Positions 61,465-64,000 of a stretch of DNA of 64,000 nt are shown piece after piece. How positions within the stretch are numbered: position 1 is the stretch's first letter; the number at the start of each line of letters is the position of its first letter. The notes under the pieces are model-generated. The model made no database searches. It had not been told where the DNA came from and was given only the letters and a program-made list of their open reading frames with translations. The DNA comes from Pseudomonadota bacterium (lineage in GTDB: Bacteria; Pseudomonadota; Gammaproteobacteria; Burkholderiales; Burkholderiaceae_C). A program made the position numbers and the translations under genes. The stretch spans positions 310,001 through 374,000 of the forward strand of contig JAEWIF010000026.1 in assembly GCA_023387335.1 (NCBI GenBank), in the 5' to 3' direction.

Positions 61465-61472
61465 CAAAACAA
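61443..61472 (-). promoter_or_regulatory. candidate promoter of the leftward aromatic operon
   Basis: Read on the minus strand: -35 TTGTTT (61472-61467), 18-base spacer, -10 AATAAT (61448-61443). The -10 hexamer is one arm of the inverted repeat, so a bound repressor would block it. The match at -35 is modest. Confidence 0.45.
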
Positions 61473-61512
61473 GGCCTTTGCGCCGGGGTAAACCCTAGAT
61501 CGGAGACGCTTC

Positions 61513-62376
61513 GTGGACCACGCCAACCTCATCGCCATCGACGTGCACACGCACGCCGAAGTCAGCTGCTGGAACCCGTTCGACAACTACGGCGAGGAAT
61601 ACGACCGCGCGGCCGACAAGTACTTCCGCAACAGCCGCCGGCCGACCATCGCCGAGACCATCGCGTACTACCGCGAACGGAAGATCGGGCTGGTGATGTT
61701 CACGGTGGACAGCGAGTCGCAGCTGGGCCGCCGCCGCATCCCGAACGAGGAGATCGCGCAGGCCGCGCGCGAGAACGCCGACATGATGGTGTGCTTCGCC
61801 AGCGTCGATCCCCACAAGGGGAAGATGGGCGCGCGCGAAGCCGAACGCCTGATCCGGGAGGAGGGCGTCAAGGGCTTCAAGTTCCATCCGACGGTGCAGG
61901 GCTACCACCCCTACGACCGCATGGCCTGGCCGATCTACGAGGTGATCAACGCGCACAAGCTGCCGGCGATCTTCCACACCGGGCACAGCGGCATAGGCTC
62001 GGGCATGCGCTGCGGCGGCGGCCTGCGGCTGGAGTACAGCAACCCGATGCACCTGGACGACGTGGCGATCGACTTCCCCGACATGCAGATCGTCATGGCG
62101 CATCCGAGCTTCCCGTGGCAGGACGAGGCGCTCTCGGTCGCCACCCACAAGCCGAACGTCTGGATCGACCTGTCCGGCTGGAGCCCCAAGTACTTCCCGA
62201 AGCAGCTGGTGCAGTACGCCAACACGCTGCTGAAGGACCGCGTGCTGTTCGGCAGCGACTACCCGCTGATCACGCCGGACCGCTGGATGAAGGACTTCGA
62301 GGACGCCGGCTTCAAGCCCGAGGTGATGCCGGGCATCCTGAAGGGCAACGCGGTCAGGCTGCTCGGCCTGGCCTGA
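61513..62376 (+). CDS. amidohydrolase family protein (ACMSD-like fold)
   Basis: 287 residues with a GTG start at 61513 behind GGAG. Metal-site motifs are IAIDVHTHAEVS (His-x-His), FKFHPTVQGYHP, IFHTGHSGIGSG, VMAHPSFPWQDE and LFGSDYPLITPDRW with the catalytic Asp. The fold is that of decarboxylases and hydrolases of the ACMSD group. Divergent from the fcs operon, it could be the beta-ketoacyl-CoA hydrolase that replaces thiolase in the CoA-dependent hydroxycinnamate route described in Agrobacterium (from memory); this is an inference. Confidence 0.85.
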   Translation: MDHANLIAIDVHTHAEVSCWNPFDNYGEEYDRAADKYFRNSRRPTIAETIAYYRERKIGLVMFTVDSESQLGRRRIPNEEIAQAARENADMMVCFASVDPHKGKMGAREAERLIREEGVKGFKFHPTVQGYHPYDRMAWPIYEVINAHKLPAIFHTGHSGIGSGMRCGGGLRLEYSNPMHLDDVAIDFPDMQIVMAHPSFPWQDEALSVATHKPNVWIDLSGWSPKYFPKQLVQYANTLLKDRVLFGSDYPLITPDRWMKDFEDAGFKPEVMPGILKGNAVRLLGLA

Positions 62377-62725
62377 CCTGACCTTCGCGCACCACGGCCG
62401 CACGCCGTCGCGCGCGTGCACCGCGGGCGTGCGCGACGACACATCTCCGACTCGAAAAATGCGGCGCGCAAGGTGCCGCAAAAACCTCGTGCGCGCAAGC
62501 GCTTTTACGTGGCCGCGCGAAGCTGTTGCGCCCCTGCACGAAGGCGTGCACAGAGCATTCCCCTAGAAACTTTTTCCGCTTCTTTTTTCTCTACGGTTCA
62601 CCTACATTGAAGTCAGGTCTCCGCCTACACCTTCACTCCTGCTCATCAGGGGTTAGGCGCTAAAGTGGACCCGGGACATCACTGCACGAACAGGGCTGCG
62701 CAGAGCGAAACCGAAGGAGTTCTCA
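62377..62725. other. 349-base intergenic region upstream of prkA
   Basis: No ORF here has convincing coding character. The first 150 bases are extremely GC-rich with repeated GCGCG and GTGCG strings and contain a hairpin (62464-62496). The later part turns AT-richer (AACTTTTTCCGCTTCTTTTT around 62568-62590), which could hold the prkA promoter and leader. I found no convincing sigma-54 (TGGCAC-N5-TTGC) or strong sigma-70 match. Confidence 0.6.
62464..62496 (+). other. GC-rich hairpin downstream of amidohydrolase
   Basis: GCGCGCA-AGGT (62464-62474) pairs with ACCT-(CG bulge)-TGCGCGC (62484-62496) around a nine-base loop. Only four T follow after ten bases, so it is a weak terminator at best; it lies 88 bases past the amidohydrolase stop and 230 bases before prkA. 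Confidence 0.4.
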
Positions 62726-64000
62726 ATGGATGTGGTTCGCAATTTCCTGGCACGCTACGAACAGACGCGCGAGGAAGAGATGACGCTCGAGGAGTACCTC
62801 GAGGTGTGCAAGAAGGACAGACTGGTCTACGCCACCGCCGCCGAGCGCATGCTGGCCGCGATCGGCGAGCCGGAAGTGATCGACACCCGCCACGACCCGC
62901 GCCTGTCGCGGATCTTCGGCAACAAGATGGTTCGCATCTACCCGGCGTTCAAGGATTTCTACGGCATGGAGGAGCCCATCGAACAGGTGGTCTCGCACTT
63001 CCGCCATGCCGCCCAGGGGCTCGAAGAGAAGAAGCAGATCCTGTACCTGCTGGGACCGGTGGGCGGCGGCAAGTCCTCCATCGCCGAGCGCCTGAAGCAG
63101 CTCATGGAGCAGGTGCCGTTCTACTCGATCAAGGGCTCGCCGGTGAACGAGTCGCCGCTGGGCCTGTTCAACAACGACGAGGACGCCCCCATCCTCGAGC
63201 AGCAGTTCAACATCCCGCGCCGCTACACGCAGCGCATCATGTCGCCGTGGGCGGTCAAGCGCCTCGAGGAATTCGGCGGCGACATCCGCAAGTTCCGCGT
63301 GGTCAAGCGCTACCCGTCGATCCTCAAGCAGATCGGCATCTCCAAGACCGAGCCGGGCGACGAGAACAACCAGGACATCAGCTCGCTGGTCGGCAAGATC
63401 GACATCCGCAAGCTGGAGAGCTACGCCCAGGACGACCCGGACGCCTACAGCTACTCCGGCGGCCTGTGCCTGGCCAACCAGGGCCTGCTCGAATTCGTCG
63501 AGATGTTCAAGGCGCCGATCAAGGTGCTGCACCCGCTGCTGACCGCCACCCAGGAAGGCAACTTCAAGGGCACGGAAGGCTTCGGCGCCATCCCGTTCGA
63601 CGGCATCGTGATGGCCCACAGCAACGAGAGCGAGTGGAAGGCGTTCAAGAACAACAAGAACAACGAGGCTTTCCTCGACCGCATCTACATCGTCAAGGTG
63701 CCGTACTGCCTGCGCGTCACCGAGGAAGTGAAGATCTACGACAAGCTGATCCGCAACTCCTCGCTCAAGGACGCGGTGTGCGCTCCCGGCACGCTGAAGA
63801 TGATGGCCCAGTTCTCGGTGCTCACGCGCCTGAAGGAGCCGGAGAACAGCAGCATCTTTTCCAAGATGCTGATCTACGACGGTGAGAACCTGAAGGACAC
63901 CGACCCCAAGGCCAAGAGCTACCAGGAGTACCGCGACTACGCCGGCGTCGACGAGGGCATGACGGGCATCAGCACGCGCTTCGCGTTCAAGATCCTGTCC
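62726..64000 (+). CDS. prkA: PrkA family serine protein kinase, partial (C-terminus off window)
   Basis: The first 425 residues are present; PrkA is about 640 long. MDVVRNFLARYEQTREEEMT opens the protein, YLEVCKKDRLVYATAAERML follows, and the AAA-type ATP site is LYLLGPVGGGKSSIAERLKQ. LESYAQDDPDAYSYSGGLCL and FDGIVMAHSNESEWKAFKNN are strongly conserved in the family. AAGGAG sits nine bases before the ATG at 62726. PrkA/YeaG acts in stationary-phase and nitrogen-stress responses, usually in an operon with yeaH and spoVR, which would lie beyond the window. Confidence 0.95.
   Translation, partial: MDVVRNFLARYEQTREEEMTLEEYLEVCKKDRLVYATAAERMLAAIGEPEVIDTRHDPRLSRIFGNKMVRIYPAFKDFYGMEEPIEQVVSHFRHAAQGLEEKKQILYLLGPVGGGKSSIAERLKQLMEQVPFYSIKGSPVNESPLGLFNNDEDAPILEQQFNIPRRYTQRIMSPWAVKRLEEFGGDIRKFRVVKRYPSILKQIGISKTEPGDENNQDISSLVGKIDIRKLESYAQDDPDAYSYSGGLCLANQGLLEFVEMFKAPIKVLHPLLTATQEGNFKGTEGFGAIPFDGIVMAHSNESEWKAFKNNKNNEAFLDRIYIVKVPYCLRVTEEVKIYDKLIRNSSLKDAVCAPGTLKMMAQFSVLTRLKEPENSSIFSKMLIYDGENLKDTDPKAKSYQEYRDYAGVDEGMTGISTRFAFKILS

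Noticed and set aside
62377..62725. Sigma-54 promoter for prkA, expected by analogy to enterobacterial yeaG.
   Set aside because: No TGGCAC-N5-TTGC match found by eye.
1..64000. tRNA, rRNA, insertion sequences, integrases or phage genes.
   Set aside because: None seen: no transposase or integrase motifs among the ORFs and no cloverleaf or rRNA-like sequence noticed in the gaps; a covariance-model scan would be decisive.

Overview
The window looks like a chromosomal segment of a very GC-rich betaproteobacterium, most likely Comamonadaceae in the Ramlibacter/Variovorax neighbourhood. This is an inference from gene content: Bug-type and TRAP-type solute receptors, a BPSS1780-type membrane protein, an APH-fold homoserine kinase, a LivM-LivG fusion, a bacteriophytochrome, and dense codirectional genes with 4-nt start/stop overlaps. 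I see no rRNA, tRNA, CRISPR array, phage or insertion sequence. About sixty genes are supported, and two are cut by the window edges (an epimerase at the left, prkA at the right).

Layout. 1-6 kb: a sugar-nucleotide and inositol region. It holds a partial NAD epimerase; an actinobacterial-type inositol-3-phosphate synthase coupled by ATGA and GTGA overlaps to an apparently circularly permuted glycoside-hydrolase-like protein and a histidine phosphatase; then a UDP-xylose-synthase-like decarboxylase and a GT9-like protein. 6-10 kb: a coiled-coil small protein, an aldehyde dehydrogenase, and a bacteriophytochrome histidine kinase whose start lies in a 10-bp hairpin. 10-20.6 kb: a sugar-acid regulon. 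The leftward arm (IlvD/Edd dehydratase, 2-dehydro-3-deoxygalactonokinase, KDPGal aldolase, SDR) diverges from a rightward arm (hydroxyacid dehydrogenase, cupin, GntR/FCD regulator, TRAP QMP transporter, enolase-superfamily dehydratase). A GntR-like operator half-site pair lies between them.

20.6-28.4 kb: an NAD-binding protein, a DUF433/DUF5615 antitoxin/toxin-like pair, RhlE helicase with a Gly/Arg-rich tail, a DUF1631 protein and EttA. 28.4-41 kb: a Ser/Gly-rich secreted protein; a coupled hydrolase/TAXI/P1-peptidase set; a DUF883-like membrane protein; FecR-domain and BPSS1780 proteins; homoserine kinase; DNA polymerase I; a tautomerase; dienelactone hydrolase; and a His-rich ZIP transporter. 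41-45 kb: a group of envelope or stress-like proteins (YXWGXW protein, a 421-aa Gly/Gln/Tyr low-complexity protein with a three-copy 15-residue Trp-Arg repeat, two DUF4142 proteins, a DUF4019 protein).

45-52.5 kb: fused 5-oxoprolinase, N-formylglutamate amidohydrolase, an AhpD-like protein and a chemotaxis receptor. 52.5-62.4 kb: a leftward operon-like run (crotonase, feruloyl-CoA synthase, LivK-H-MG-F, a Bug receptor, MarR regulator) facing an amidohydrolase. A clean inverted repeat in the shared promoter region makes this look like a MarR-controlled CoA-dependent aromatic (hydroxycinnamate-like) uptake and degradation locus. 62.7 kb to the end: PrkA kinase, truncated by the window.

The most unusual items are the permuted hydrolase at 2048-2980, the low-complexity protein at 41678-42943, and the hairpin-shielded start of the bacteriophytochrome.
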